NCBI GenBank assembly: GCA_027485145.1
Contig: JAIXRO010000099.1
Coordinates: forward strand, 28,333 to 92,332
Source: Hyphomonadaceae bacterium
Lineage (GTDB): Bacteria > Pseudomonadota > Alphaproteobacteria > Caulobacterales > Hyphomonadaceae
Reading direction: 5' to 3'
Length of the DNA stretch: 64,000 bases
Positions 27,014-34,911 of this stretch are shown here, piece by piece. Each line of letters opens with the position of its first letter. The first letter of the stretch is position 1. Both the position numbers and the translations under genes were made by a program. Under the pieces are notes generated by a model. It was not told where the DNA came from, did no database searches, and was given only the letters and a program-made list of their open reading frames with translations.

Positions 27014-28102
27014 CTAGCGCGACCGGGGAATCGCAGCCCAGTAATCGAAATCGAGCAGGACGCCGTCGGCATATTTTCCGTCGGCGGACTTGTAGGCGAA
27101 ATCGCCCGGCGGCTGGTCCTTCACCGCCACGAGGCGCAGGCGCAGCGCGCCGCAGGTCTCCGACAGTTCGGCCTTGTCCAGCACTTCGCTCCAGGCATAG
27201 ATCGTGTCCCAGGCAAACAGCGGGCTGACATGCGTCCCCGCATTGATCGCCAGCATCTGCCCGGCATTCGCGAGCCCGTTGAATGACAGCGAGCGGGCGA
27301 TCGAAATCACCACGCCGCCATAGATCAGCCGCTTGCCAAACCGGCTTTCCTTCTGGCCGTGGAAGTCGAAGTGAACCTTGGCGGTGTTCTGATACAGCCG
27401 TGTCGCGATCTGGTGTTCGGCTTCCTGGATCGTCATGCCATCGGCATGGTTGATCTTTTCGCCGATCTCGTAATCCTCGAACATGTGCGGACTGCCGGAT
27501 TCGGCGATGTTCCAGCGCTTCATCTGCGGGTAGCCCGACAGATCCTTCGCCTCCACCGCGGCCGGCAGGTCCGGCACTACAGGCTTCGGCGCCGGCGAGG
27601 CCTCGTCGCGCTTGTTGACCATCACCCAGCGGACATAGCTCATCACGTCTTCGCCGTACTGGTTGCGCCCATTCGTCCGTACCCAGACGACCCCGGTCTT
27701 GCCGTTGGAATTCTCCTTCACCCCGATCACTTCGCTCGTCGCGCGCAGCGTGTCGCCGGGCATCACGGGACGAAGGAAGCGCCCGTCGGCATAGCCAAGA
27801 TTGGCCACGGCATTCAGCGAGATGTCGGGCACGCTCTTGCCGAACACGATGTGGAAGGCGTGCAGCGGATCGGCGCCGAGCCCCGGAAGGCCGACGCTGC
27901 GGGCGAACTCGGCGCAGGAGTATTGCGCAAACCGGCTGCCGTTGAGCGCGCGGTAGAGGGCGAGATCGCCTTCAGTGACAGTCTGGGGCGTTGCGTGCAC
28001 CAGCGTGTCGCCCGGCTTGAAGTCCTCGAAGAAATTGCCGGGATTCGATTTCGATACGCTGGATTTCTTACCGGCCTTCGGATTGATCGCTACGCCTGCC
28101 AC
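27014..28102 (-). CDS. MaoC-family dehydratase, mesaconyl-CoA hydratase-like
   Basis: 362-residue protein with two hotdog/MaoC-like halves. The N-terminal sequence (NPGNFFEDFKPGDTLVHATP, then TVTEGDLALYRALNGSRFA and FHIVFGKSVPDISLNAVANL) closely follows mesaconyl-CoA hydratase of the ethylmalonyl-CoA pathway, which interconverts mesaconyl-CoA and beta-methylmalyl-CoA. The GTG start at 28102 has AGGAGA about 8 bases upstream. A nearby Mcl2-like CoA-ester lyase on the same strand supports a role in that pathway. No other pathway genes (crotonyl-CoA carboxylase/reductase, ethylmalonyl-CoA mutase) are present in the window. Confidence 0.8.
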   Translation of the reverse strand: MAGVAINPKAGKKSSVSKSNPGNFFEDFKPGDTLVHATPQTVTEGDLALYRALNGSRFAQYSCAEFARSVGLPGLGADPLHAFHIVFGKSVPDISLNAVANLGYADGRFLRPVMPGDTLRATSEVIGVKENSNGKTGVVWVRTNGRNQYGEDVMSYVRWVMVNKRDEASPAPKPVVPDLPAAVEAKDLSGYPQMKRWNIAESGSPHMFEDYEIGEKINHADGMTIQEAEHQIATRLYQNTAKVHFDFHGQKESRFGKRLIYGGVVISIARSLSFNGLANAGQMLAINAGTHVSPLFAWDTIYAWSEVLDKAELSETCGALRLRLVAVKDQPPGDFAYKSADGKYADGVLLDFDYWAAIPRSR

Positions 28103-28179
28103 GGTCCTGTCTCCTCGGAATCCGGCAGGCGCGCGTCAGCGCCTCGCCCGGCCCGCTTCTCCTGCACCGGAGAGGCTGT

Positions 28180-28383
28180 TCAGATCAAGGCGGGTGCGGC
28201 AAACGGCATGACCGACACGAACAGGGCAACGGCGGCCAGAATGCCCGTCAGGACCTGCGATTCCGCCCGCTCCGCAAACTCCTCGAACGCGCGCGGCCCC
28301 ATCACCAGGTAGGGCACGCCGAGCACGGCAAAAGCCGCAAAGGCCAGCAGGAGAACGGCAAGAACGAGCGCAAGGGTCATCAT
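28180..28383 (-). CDS. Small two-helix membrane protein
   Basis: 67-residue predicted protein with two hydrophobic helices (about 3-28 and 45-65) joined by a charged loop RAFEEFAERAESQ. I do not recognise the family. It lies in a 386-bp gap between the hydratase-like gene and the ArsC-like gene, same strand. There is no strong ribosome-binding site, but the amphipathic loop and clean helix pair make it more likely a real gene than chance. Confidence 0.5.
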   Translation of the reverse strand: MMTLALVLAVLLLAFAAFAVLGVPYLVMGPRAFEEFAERAESQVLTGILAAVALFVSVMPFAAPALI

Positions 28384-28488
28384 TCGCCGACCCTGCCACA
28401 GGCGCGCTGAAATACGGCAAACCCGATCGATGAAATTTGATCGATCGCCCGGCCTTCATGCTGCACTGCGACAAAATTGCGCGGCGCT

Positions 28489-28836
28489 TCAGATGATCTC
28501 GAGCAGCCTGGCGTTCGGCCGGCCGAGCACGGCCTTCTTGCCGTTGATGCCGATCGGCCGCTGGATCAGCTTGGGGTTGGCCGCCATCGCCGCGAACACT
28601 TCGGCGTCACTCGCGCTCTCGGCGAGACCCGCAGCCTTCGCATCGGCCTCGCGCAGGAACACGCGCGGGCCGACCCCGCCCATCTTCTTCGCGATGTCCT
28701 TCAACTCCTCGACGCTGAGCCGCTCCGCCGCCGCCATGTACTTGCGGACTTGCGGCGTCACCCCGTTCGCCTCGAGCAGCTCGAGCCCCTTCTTCGACGA
28801 ACCGCAACCGGGATTGTGGATAAGGATATAGGTCAT
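28489..28836 (-). CDS. ArsC/Spx-family protein
   Basis: 115-residue thioredoxin-fold protein of the ArsC family. NPGCGSSKKGLELLEANGV (8-26) carries the catalytic-type Cys11. LIQRPIGINGKKAVLGRP includes the arginines that bind arsenate in true arsenate reductases. No arsR, arsB or acr3 is nearby, so arsenate reduction is possible but not supported by context; YffB-like roles are also possible. AGGAG lies about 8 bases before the ATG. Confidence 0.8.
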   Translation of the reverse strand: MTYILIHNPGCGSSKKGLELLEANGVTPQVRKYMAAAERLSVEELKDIAKKMGGVGPRVFLREADAKAAGLAESASDAEVFAAMAANPKLIQRPIGINGKKAVLGRPNARLLEII

Positions 28837-28913
28837 GGGTAGGCTCCTGTGTTGGGTGAGACCGAAGTTAGAAGAGGTCAGTGCGGAGTCGAGTCGGGCA
28901 CGAGAAAGAAAGC

Positions 28914-29048
28914 CCCTCACCTCCCACGACCTTCGGTCGCGGGCCCCTCCTCTCCCGCGGGGCGGGAGAGGGGTGAGGCGCGCCACTCAACCCCTCTCCC
29001 ATGAAATGGGAGAGGAGGGGCCCATTGCCCAGCAATGGGAGGTGAGGG
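28914..29048. repeat. Modular palindromic intergenic element, copy 1
   Basis: A 135-bp element bounded by a 13-bp perfect inverted repeat: CCCTCACCTCCCA (28914-28926) and TGGGAGGTGAGGG (29036-29048). Inside each end is a small hairpin (CGACC-TTC-GGTCG on the left, ATTGCCCAGCAAT on the right). These are followed by GGGCCCCTCCTCTCCC and a GC-rich core that is itself nearly self-complementary. The outer flank GAAAG is also shared. A second copy is at 34651-34784. It carries no coding frame. It fills the gap between the ArsC-like and the Mcl2-like genes. Confidence 0.85.
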
Positions 29049-29054
29049 TCTTTC

Positions 29055-29933
29055 TCAGACCAAATCCCGGATCGCCTCATCCATTGTCACCGTCCGGCGC
29101 GCCTCATCGAGGTGCAGCAGCTCCGTCATCTTGCCGTTGACCTTCAGCACGCCCTTGCCGGCATTCACCGGATCAGCGAACGCCGCGATCACCGCGCGCG
29201 CCTGCTCCACATCCGCCGCAGACGGAGCAAACACGCGGTTGCACGTCTCGACCTGCGAGGGGTGGATCAGCGTCTTGCCATCGAAGCCGAGATCACGCCC
29301 CTGTTCGCATTCGGCGGCGAAGCCGTCCTCGTTCTTGATGTCATTGAATACGCCGTCGATGGCCGTCAGGCCGTAGGCCCGCGCCGCTGCCATCGAGAGC
29401 TGCAGCGCTGTCTGGAAGGCGAGCCGGTCAGGCGTCATCCGGGCACGGTATTCCTTAGCGAGATCATTGGTGCCCATCACGAACGTGGTCAGGTGCGAGC
29501 GGGTCGACGCGGCGGCAATCTCGTGGATGTTGAGAATTGCGAGCGGCATCTCGATCATCACCCAGAGCGCGAAGCCTTCCGCCGCCCCGGCTTTCTTCAG
29601 CGCCGAGTCGAGCCGTTCGATGTCGCGCGCGCTCGTCACCTTGGGCGCCAGCACCGCGTGCGCGCCGGCGGCGACCGCCATTTCAAGGTCCGCATGGCCC
29701 CATTCGGTATCGAGCCCGTTCATCCGCACAACCAGTTCGCGCGGCCCATACCCGCCCGCCTTCAGCGCCGCCGCAATCGCTGCGCGCGCTTCGCCCTTGG
29801 CTTCAGGCGCGACCGCGTCCTCAAGGTCAAGGATCAGCGTGTCGGCGGGGATCTCGCGGGCCTTCTCGAGCGCGCGGGCATTGGCGCCGGGCATGTAAAG
29901 ACACGAGCGGCGCGGACGGTGGGCGGTGGACAT
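29055..29933 (-). CDS. CoA-ester lyase, Mcl2-like (HpcH/HpaI aldolase, CitE family)
   Basis: 292-residue TIM-barrel protein. RRSCLYMPGANARALEKA, LILDLEDAVAPEAK, VMGTNDLAKE and GRDLGFDGKTLIHPSQ match Mcl2, the (S)-malyl-CoA thioesterase of the ethylmalonyl-CoA pathway, more than Mcl1 (beta-methylmalyl-CoA lyase); citrate-lyase-beta-like activity cannot be excluded. The conserved Asp/Glu metal ligands lie in DLEDAV and IEMP. AAGGGG lies about 9 bases before the ATG. Proximity to the mesaconyl-CoA hydratase-like gene fits acetate assimilation without glyoxylate-shunt isocitrate lyase. Confidence 0.8.
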   Translation of the reverse strand: MSTAHRPRRSCLYMPGANARALEKAREIPADTLILDLEDAVAPEAKGEARAAIAAALKAGGYGPRELVVRMNGLDTEWGHADLEMAVAAGAHAVLAPKVTSARDIERLDSALKKAGAAEGFALWVMIEMPLAILNIHEIAAASTRSHLTTFVMGTNDLAKEYRARMTPDRLAFQTALQLSMAAARAYGLTAIDGVFNDIKNEDGFAAECEQGRDLGFDGKTLIHPSQVETCNRVFAPSAADVEQARAVIAAFADPVNAGKGVLKVNGKMTELLHLDEARRTVTMDEAIRDLV

Positions 29934-29975
29934 GAACGGGTTACCCCTTAGGCTGGTGCTGGTTTCAAGGGAGCG

Positions 29976-30461
29976 ATGCCCCGCATGACGCGCCATGTCC
30001 AGATCAGACGGGCGAACCCGGCCGATTTCGGCGCGCTGGGCGGCGTCTTCCATGCCGCCGTCCGGCAGGGCGCGGGCCAATACACAGAAGCTCAACGCGC
30101 CGTCTGGTCACCGGCGCCAAGGTCCGGCGAGGCCTGGACGGCGCATCTGGGCGCGCAGACGGTCTGGCTGGCCGAAGCAGGCGGCGAACCGCTCGGCTTC
30201 ATAACCCTGACCCCGGCCGGCTATATCGACCTCGCCTACATCCTTGCGGAGGCGCAGGGACAAGGCCTTTTCAGGCGCCTCTACCACGCCGCCGAAACCG
30301 AAGCCCGCAGCCTCGGCATTGTCCGCCTCTGGACCGATGCGAGCCTGCATGCGAAGGGCCCCTTCGAAGCAATGGGCTTTACCGTGATGCGCGCCGAAAC
30401 CGTCGAGCGCGGAGGCGAACGGCTCGCCCGCTTCCGGATGGAGAAGTCGCTTGATGGCTGA
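29976..30461 (+). CDS. GNAT family N-acetyltransferase
   Basis: 161-residue acetyltransferase. The acetyl-CoA pyrophosphate-binding loop is in YILAEAQGQGLFRRLYHAAE, and the C-terminal AKGPFEAMGFTVM stretch is the usual GNAT motif B. The ATG at 29976 has AAGGGAG immediately upstream. Substrate unknown. Its end overlaps the following hydrolase gene by 8 bases, so the two are likely coupled. Confidence 0.85.
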   Translation: MPRMTRHVQIRRANPADFGALGGVFHAAVRQGAGQYTEAQRAVWSPAPRSGEAWTAHLGAQTVWLAEAGGEPLGFITLTPAGYIDLAYILAEAQGQGLFRRLYHAAETEARSLGIVRLWTDASLHAKGPFEAMGFTVMRAETVERGGERLARFRMEKSLDG

Positions 30462-31587
30462 TGCCGCCATGCCGCCGATCAATGGCTTTGCCGCCCCCGG
30501 CTTCGAAGCCGTGCAGGCGGCGTTTGCGGACAACTTCGCGCGGGGAGAGGACCATGGCGCGGGCTTTGCCGTCATCCTCGACGGCGAAGTGATCGTCGAC
30601 CTGCACGGCGGCTGGGCCGACCGGGCGGCGACGCGCCCGTGGGACGCGGCCACGATCGTGCCGGTCTATTCGACCACCAAGGGCATCTCCGCCCTGATCC
30701 TCGCGATGGCGACCGAGGCCTTGCCGGCCGGATACGAAACGCCCGTCTCCGAAGTCTGGCCGGAGTTTGCCGCCGAAGGCAAAGCGGCGATCACCATCGG
30801 CGAAGTCGCGAGCCATCAGGCGGGCTTGCCCGGCTTTACCAGCGAGATCGACCCGGCGCTCTGGCTCGACCCGCCCGCCTGCGCCGCCGCGCTCGCGCAG
30901 CTTGCCCCGATGTGGCCGCCGGGCAGCGCGCACGGCTACCACCCGCTGACCTGGGGCTATCTTGTCGGCGAGATCGTCCGGCGCGTCACGGGCCGCACGC
31001 TTGGCGCCATCCTGCGCGAGGACATCACCGCTCCGCTCGGGATCGACTTCCGCATCGGCCTTCCGGACACGGAGTATCACCGGGTGGCCGACATGCTCCG
31101 CCCCAAGGCCCTCGCTCCGCTTGGAGAGATCACCCCGCCGCGGCGCGCCGCCTTCCTGACCAAATGGTCGGCGCCCGATCGCGGCGGCGCAATCTGGCGC
31201 GAGATCGAGATTCCCTCCGCCAACGGACATGGCACCGCCTCCGCCGTCGCCACGCTCTATCATGCCTATGCGACGACCGGCCTGATCGGCGCGCGGCGCC
31301 TGATGCGGCCCGGCACGTTCGCCGCGCTCACCCAACCGCGCACCGACGGCCCGGATCTCGTGCTGCCGATGATCACGCGCTTCGGTGCGGGCATCATGCA
31401 CAACAACCTGAAGGCATTCGGCCCGTTTGAAGATGGCCTCGGCCATTGCGGCTGGGGCGGCTCGCTCGCCATCGCCTCGCCCTCGCGCGGGCTCACCTGC
31501 GCCTATGTGATGAACCGCCAGTCGAGCAGCCTTGTCGGCGACCCCCGCGCCGTTCGTCTTGTCGACGCTGTCGCGGGGTGCCTGTGA
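30454..31587 (+). CDS. Serine hydrolase, class VIII esterase/beta-lactamase fold
   Basis: 377-residue penicillin-binding-protein-like serine hydrolase. STTK (73-76) gives the nucleophile Ser and general base Lys; the second motif is the Tyr of HGYHPLTWGYL, as in EstB-type class VIII esterases. GHCGWGGS near the C-terminus occupies the third-motif position. No signal peptide, so cytoplasmic, with esterase or amidase activity more likely than beta-lactam resistance. The ATG at 30454 overlaps the end of the GNAT gene. Confidence 0.83.
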   Translation: MADAAMPPINGFAAPGFEAVQAAFADNFARGEDHGAGFAVILDGEVIVDLHGGWADRAATRPWDAATIVPVYSTTKGISALILAMATEALPAGYETPVSEVWPEFAAEGKAAITIGEVASHQAGLPGFTSEIDPALWLDPPACAAALAQLAPMWPPGSAHGYHPLTWGYLVGEIVRRVTGRTLGAILREDITAPLGIDFRIGLPDTEYHRVADMLRPKALAPLGEITPPRRAAFLTKWSAPDRGGAIWREIEIPSANGHGTASAVATLYHAYATTGLIGARRLMRPGTFAALTQPRTDGPDLVLPMITRFGAGIMHNNLKAFGPFEDGLGHCGWGGSLAIASPSRGLTCAYVMNRQSSSLVGDPRAVRLVDAVAGCL

Positions 31588-31591
31588 CGCC

Positions 31592-32212
31592 ATGCCCGAA
31601 GGATTTGACTGGCTGGCCTTTCTCTTTGCCGTGGCGGTGATCGAACTCACGCCCGGCCCGAACATGGGATGGCTGGCGGCGCTGACCTTGCGCGAAGGCA
31701 AGGCGCCGGCCTTCGGCGCCGTGGCCGGGATCACCAGCGGGCTCGGTCTCCAACTGATCGCCGCAGTCACCGGCCTTACCGCACTGATCGTCGGTCTACC
31801 GAGCGTCCATGTCGGCCTTCATTGGGCGGGTGTCGCCTTCATGCTTTATCTCGCCTGGGAGGCCTGGTCGGACACAGGCTCCGCCGCCCTGCCCGCGGGC
31901 GTGAAGGAGCGCGGCTTCCGGCGCGGCCTGATTGCCAATGTGCTGAACCCGAAGGCGCTTGCCTTCTATGTGCTGCTGATCAACCAGTTCGTCGATCCTG
32001 CCGCCGCCGCGCCCGTCTGGTTGCAGAGCCTGCTCCTCGGCTTGATACACCTCGCCGTCGCCACATTGGTGCATGTCGCCATCGTGCTGCTGGCCACCCG
32101 TCTCGGCACGCGCCTCGAATCCTGGCGCACCTCCCAGGGCGCGCGGTTAACCTTTGCGGGCCTGATCATCGGCATCGCCATCTGGCTCGCCCTCACGCCG
32201 CCGCGCACCTGA
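31592..32212 (+). CDS. LysE family translocator (RhtB-like)
   Basis: 206-residue inner membrane exporter with about six helices. The family signature is the early ELTPGPNMGWL segment, then KERGFRRGLIANVLNPKALAFY. Members export amino acids or homoserine lactones; substrate not predictable. It starts 4 bases after the hydrolase stop, completing a GNAT-hydrolase-LysE operon that ends at the following terminator. Confidence 0.85.
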   Translation: MPEGFDWLAFLFAVAVIELTPGPNMGWLAALTLREGKAPAFGAVAGITSGLGLQLIAAVTGLTALIVGLPSVHVGLHWAGVAFMLYLAWEAWSDTGSAALPAGVKERGFRRGLIANVLNPKALAFYVLLINQFVDPAAAAPVWLQSLLLGLIHLAVATLVHVAIVLLATRLGTRLESWRTSQGARLTFAGLIIGIAIWLALTPPRT

Positions 32213-32283
32213 GACGGAACCTGGCATGCCGGTTGCAGCCTGTGTGTCAGATCGGAAGCCCATCTGATTCTACAAAGACCTTG

Positions 32284-32316
32284 ACCCGGCCCCTTCCGAG
32301 GCGGCCGGGTTTTTTC
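32284..32316 (+). terminator. Rho-independent terminator of the LysE operon
   Basis: An 8-bp perfect stem, ACCCGGCC at 32284-32291 and GGCCGGGT at 32303-32310, is followed by an uninterrupted run of T on the plus strand. It stands about 70 bases after the LysE stop and separates it from the convergent rarD. Confidence 0.88.
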
Positions 32317-32330
32317 TGCGCCCATAAAGC

Positions 32331-33242
32331 TCAAGCGGGCGTTGCCGACCGGGCGAGCCGCCGCGCCTTGGCTTCGCCCATCAGGCTGTCGGCGGTGAAG
32401 ATCACCAGCGCCGTCCAGATGAACCCGAACGCCACCGCATGCACGGGGCTGAACGCTTCCCTGAACACGAACAGCGCGATCAGGAACTGCAGCGTCGGGC
32501 CGATGTATTGCATCATGCCGATGGTGGAGAGCTTGAGCCGCTTGGCGGCAAGCGCAAACAGGATCAGCGGGATGGCCGTGATCGGACCCGCCGCCAGCAG
32601 CAGGGGAATGTCCCAGCCGCCCTCCCCCATCCAGCGCCCGCCGGGCTGCGTCGTCGCGAACCAGACGAGCCAGAGCCCGGCCACGGGCGCGAGCAGCGAG
32701 ACTTCGACGAGGAAGCCCGCGCGGCTGTCGATCACAACCTTCTTCCGGATCACGCCGTAGCAGGCGAACGTCGTGCACAGCGCCAGTGCCACCCATGGCA
32801 CATGCCCGAAGGCGAAGGCCATGATCACGACACCCGCCGTGGCAATCGCCACCGCAACCCATTGTGCGAGGCGCAGCGTCTCGGAAAAGATCAGCATGCC
32901 GAACAGCACGTTGACCAGCGGGTTGATGTAATAGCCGAGCGAGGCCTCCATCGCGCGGCCCGCGTTCACCGACCAGATATAGATCGACCAGTTGGCCGCG
33001 ATCAGAACGCTGGAGAGGGCCAGCCATTTCAGGTTCGAGGGCCGGAAGGCGGCCGCCACATCGCGCCAGTTGGCGGCCAGCGCGATCAGGAAGATCGCCG
33101 TCGGCACCGACCAGATGATCCGGTGGGCCAGCAGCTCGAACGCGCCGACATGGCTCATCGCGCGGATATACAGCGGCAGGCTGCCCCAGATCAGGTAGCA
33201 GGCAAGGGCGGCGGGAAATCCGAGGCGCAGGGCGGGGCTCAT
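32331..33242 (-). CDS. rarD: EamA family transporter RarD
   Basis: 303-residue, ten-helix DMT-superfamily protein. GFPAALACYLIWGSLPLYI and the long ANWSIYIWSVNAGRAMEASLGYYINPL stretch are specific to the RarD subfamily. Linked to chloramphenicol sensitivity in Pseudomonas; physiological substrate unknown. Monocistronic in appearance, convergent with the LysE operon. Confidence 0.88.
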   Translation of the reverse strand: MSPALRLGFPAALACYLIWGSLPLYIRAMSHVGAFELLAHRIIWSVPTAIFLIALAANWRDVAAAFRPSNLKWLALSSVLIAANWSIYIWSVNAGRAMEASLGYYINPLVNVLFGMLIFSETLRLAQWVAVAIATAGVVIMAFAFGHVPWVALALCTTFACYGVIRKKVVIDSRAGFLVEVSLLAPVAGLWLVWFATTQPGGRWMGEGGWDIPLLLAAGPITAIPLILFALAAKRLKLSTIGMMQYIGPTLQFLIALFVFREAFSPVHAVAFGFIWTALVIFTADSLMGEAKARRLARSATPA

Positions 33243-33372
33243 GCGCGGGACCTATAAGCGCCTGCCGGATTGCGCGCCACCCGGAACTTGCGGGAGCCTC
33301 ACACGCCGCCCCGCCTAGCCAAGGCCGGCCGCGGCGGCTAGGTTTTCCCGGCAACCAGACCCGGATATCCAC

Positions 33373-34650
33373 ATGCTTCGTGCCCTTATGACTGCCGCCA
33401 GCTTCCTCGCTCTCAGCGCCGCCGCCGCGGCGGAAACGACCCTGCTCTCCGGCGGCCACGTCATAGATGTCGAGCGCGGCACCGTTCTGAAGGACCATGA
33501 CATCCTCATCGAGGATGGACGCATCAAGGCGGTCGGCCGCGCCGGCACGCTGGGCGCGTCCGGCGCAACCGCGGTTGCCATGCAGGGCGCCTACCTGCTG
33601 CCGGGTCTGTCGGACAGCCATGTCCACCTGACCAGCCGGTCCGATATCCACGGCTATCGCCGCCTGACGGTCTCGACCGCCCGCGCCGCCATCTCGGGCG
33701 TCGCCAATGCGGAGAAGACCCTGCGCGCCGGCTTCACCACCGTGCGCAATCTCGGCGCGCCCGGTTTCGCCGACGTGGACCTCAAGTCCGCCATCGACTC
33801 CGGCGAAGTGCCCGGCCCCCGCATCATCCCGGCCGGCCAGTCCATCGGCATCACCGGCGGCCACTGCGACTCGAACTTGATGCCCTACGAGTCCCGGGAA
33901 ACCGGCGGCGGCGTCGCCGATGGTCCGTGGGCGGTGCGACAGAAAGTGCGCGAGAACAAGAAGTTCGGCGCCGAAGTGATCAAGTTCTGCGGGACGGGCG
34001 GCGTGCTCTCGAAAGGCACGACCATCGGCGCGCAGCAATTCACGCTCGAAGAAATGAAAGCCCTTGTCGAGGAAGCGCATGAGCTTGGCCTCAAGGTCGC
34101 CGTCCACGCCCACGGCGCCAAGGGAATCGCCTCGGCCATCGAAGCCGGTGTGGATTCGATCGAGCATTCCAGTCTGATCACGGATGAAAGCCTGAAAGCC
34201 GCGATCAAGAAGGGCATCTTCCTGTCGATGGACATCTATGTGTCGGACTTCATCCTTGGCGAAGGCGAAGCCGCCGGCATCCTGCCGGAATCATTGGAGA
34301 AAGAGAAAATCGTCGGCAAGGCCCAGCGCGAGCGCTTCCAGGCCGCCGTCAAGGCCGGCGCCAAGATGGCCTTCGGCACGGATGCCGGTGTGTACACGCA
34401 CGGGATGAACGGCCGCCAGTTCGCCTACATGGTCGAGTGGGGCATGACACCAGCCGACGCGATCCGCGCCGCCACGATCGGAAATGCCGAACTCTTCGGC
34501 CTGAAGACCGACATAGGGTCGCTCACCGCCGGCAAACGTGCCGACATCATCGCCGTGACCGGTAATCCGCTGACGGATGTTCGCGAACTGGAAGACGTCG
34601 ACTTCGTGATGAAGGACGGCGCGGTGTTCGTGAATGAGCTCGCGGAGTAG
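33373..34650 (+). CDS. Exported metal-dependent amidohydrolase
   Basis: 425-residue amidohydrolase with an N-terminal signal peptide (about residues 1-20). HVH (83-85) and HAHG are metal ligands, GAEVIKFCGTGGV carries the likely carboxylated Lys, EHSS follows, and FGTDAG provides the catalytic Asp. This architecture is seen in Xaa-Pro/Xaa-Arg dipeptidases and other exported binuclear amidohydrolases. A dipeptidase-like role in the periplasm is likely but unproven. Its stop codon directly abuts the second copy of the palindromic repeat element. Confidence 0.83.
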   Translation: MLRALMTAASFLALSAAAAAETTLLSGGHVIDVERGTVLKDHDILIEDGRIKAVGRAGTLGASGATAVAMQGAYLLPGLSDSHVHLTSRSDIHGYRRLTVSTARAAISGVANAEKTLRAGFTTVRNLGAPGFADVDLKSAIDSGEVPGPRIIPAGQSIGITGGHCDSNLMPYESRETGGGVADGPWAVRQKVRENKKFGAEVIKFCGTGGVLSKGTTIGAQQFTLEEMKALVEEAHELGLKVAVHAHGAKGIASAIEAGVDSIEHSSLITDESLKAAIKKGIFLSMDIYVSDFILGEGEAAGILPESLEKEKIVGKAQRERFQAAVKAGAKMAFGTDAGVYTHGMNGRQFAYMVEWGMTPADAIRAATIGNAELFGLKTDIGSLTAGKRADIIAVTGNPLTDVRELEDVDFVMKDGAVFVNELAE

Positions 34651-34784
34651 CCCTCACCTCCCATTGCTTCGCAATGGGCCCCTCCTCTCCCGCGAGCGGG
34701 AGAGGGATTAGGAAGCGTCACTTGACCCCTCTCCCGCTCGCGGGAGAGGAGAGAGCCGCCGCCAACGGCGGTGGGAGGTGAGGG
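34651..34784. repeat. Modular palindromic intergenic element, copy 2
   Basis: A 134-bp element with the same 13-bp ends as copy 1: CCCTCACCTCCCA (34651-34663) and TGGGAGGTGAGGG (34772-34784). The inner hairpins differ in sequence but keep pairing (TTGC-TTC-GCAA on the left, CCGCCGCCAACGGCGG on the right). The core GGGCCCCTCCTCTCCC and a GCGGGAGAGGG block are shared. It starts at the base after the amidohydrolase stop codon. No coding potential. Confidence 0.85.
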
Positions 34785-34818
34785 ACTTTCTTCTCTTTGA
34801 TGTTCAGAGCAGCGCCAG

Positions 34819-34846
34819 CAAAAAAGGCCGCCCTTGCGGACGGCCT
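34819..34846 (-). terminator. Rho-independent terminator of the TonB-dependent receptor gene
   Basis: Reading the minus strand, AGGCCGTCC and GGGCGGCCT pair over 9 bp (one G-T pair) around a GCAA loop and are followed by TTTTTT. It lies about 65 bases after the stop of the TonB-dependent receptor gene. Confidence 0.88.
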
Positions 34847-34911
34847 CTTCCGGTCTGACGCCCCCCGGCGCCCCGTCAGGCCGGGGATGAACCCGGCCTG
34901 CTCAGACTTGA

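Noticed and set aside
31966..34167. A 733-codon minus-strand frame spanning the LysE, rarD and amidohydrolase genes
   Set aside because: It crosses three well-supported genes and two intergenic regions with no domain; chance read-through in GC-rich sequence.
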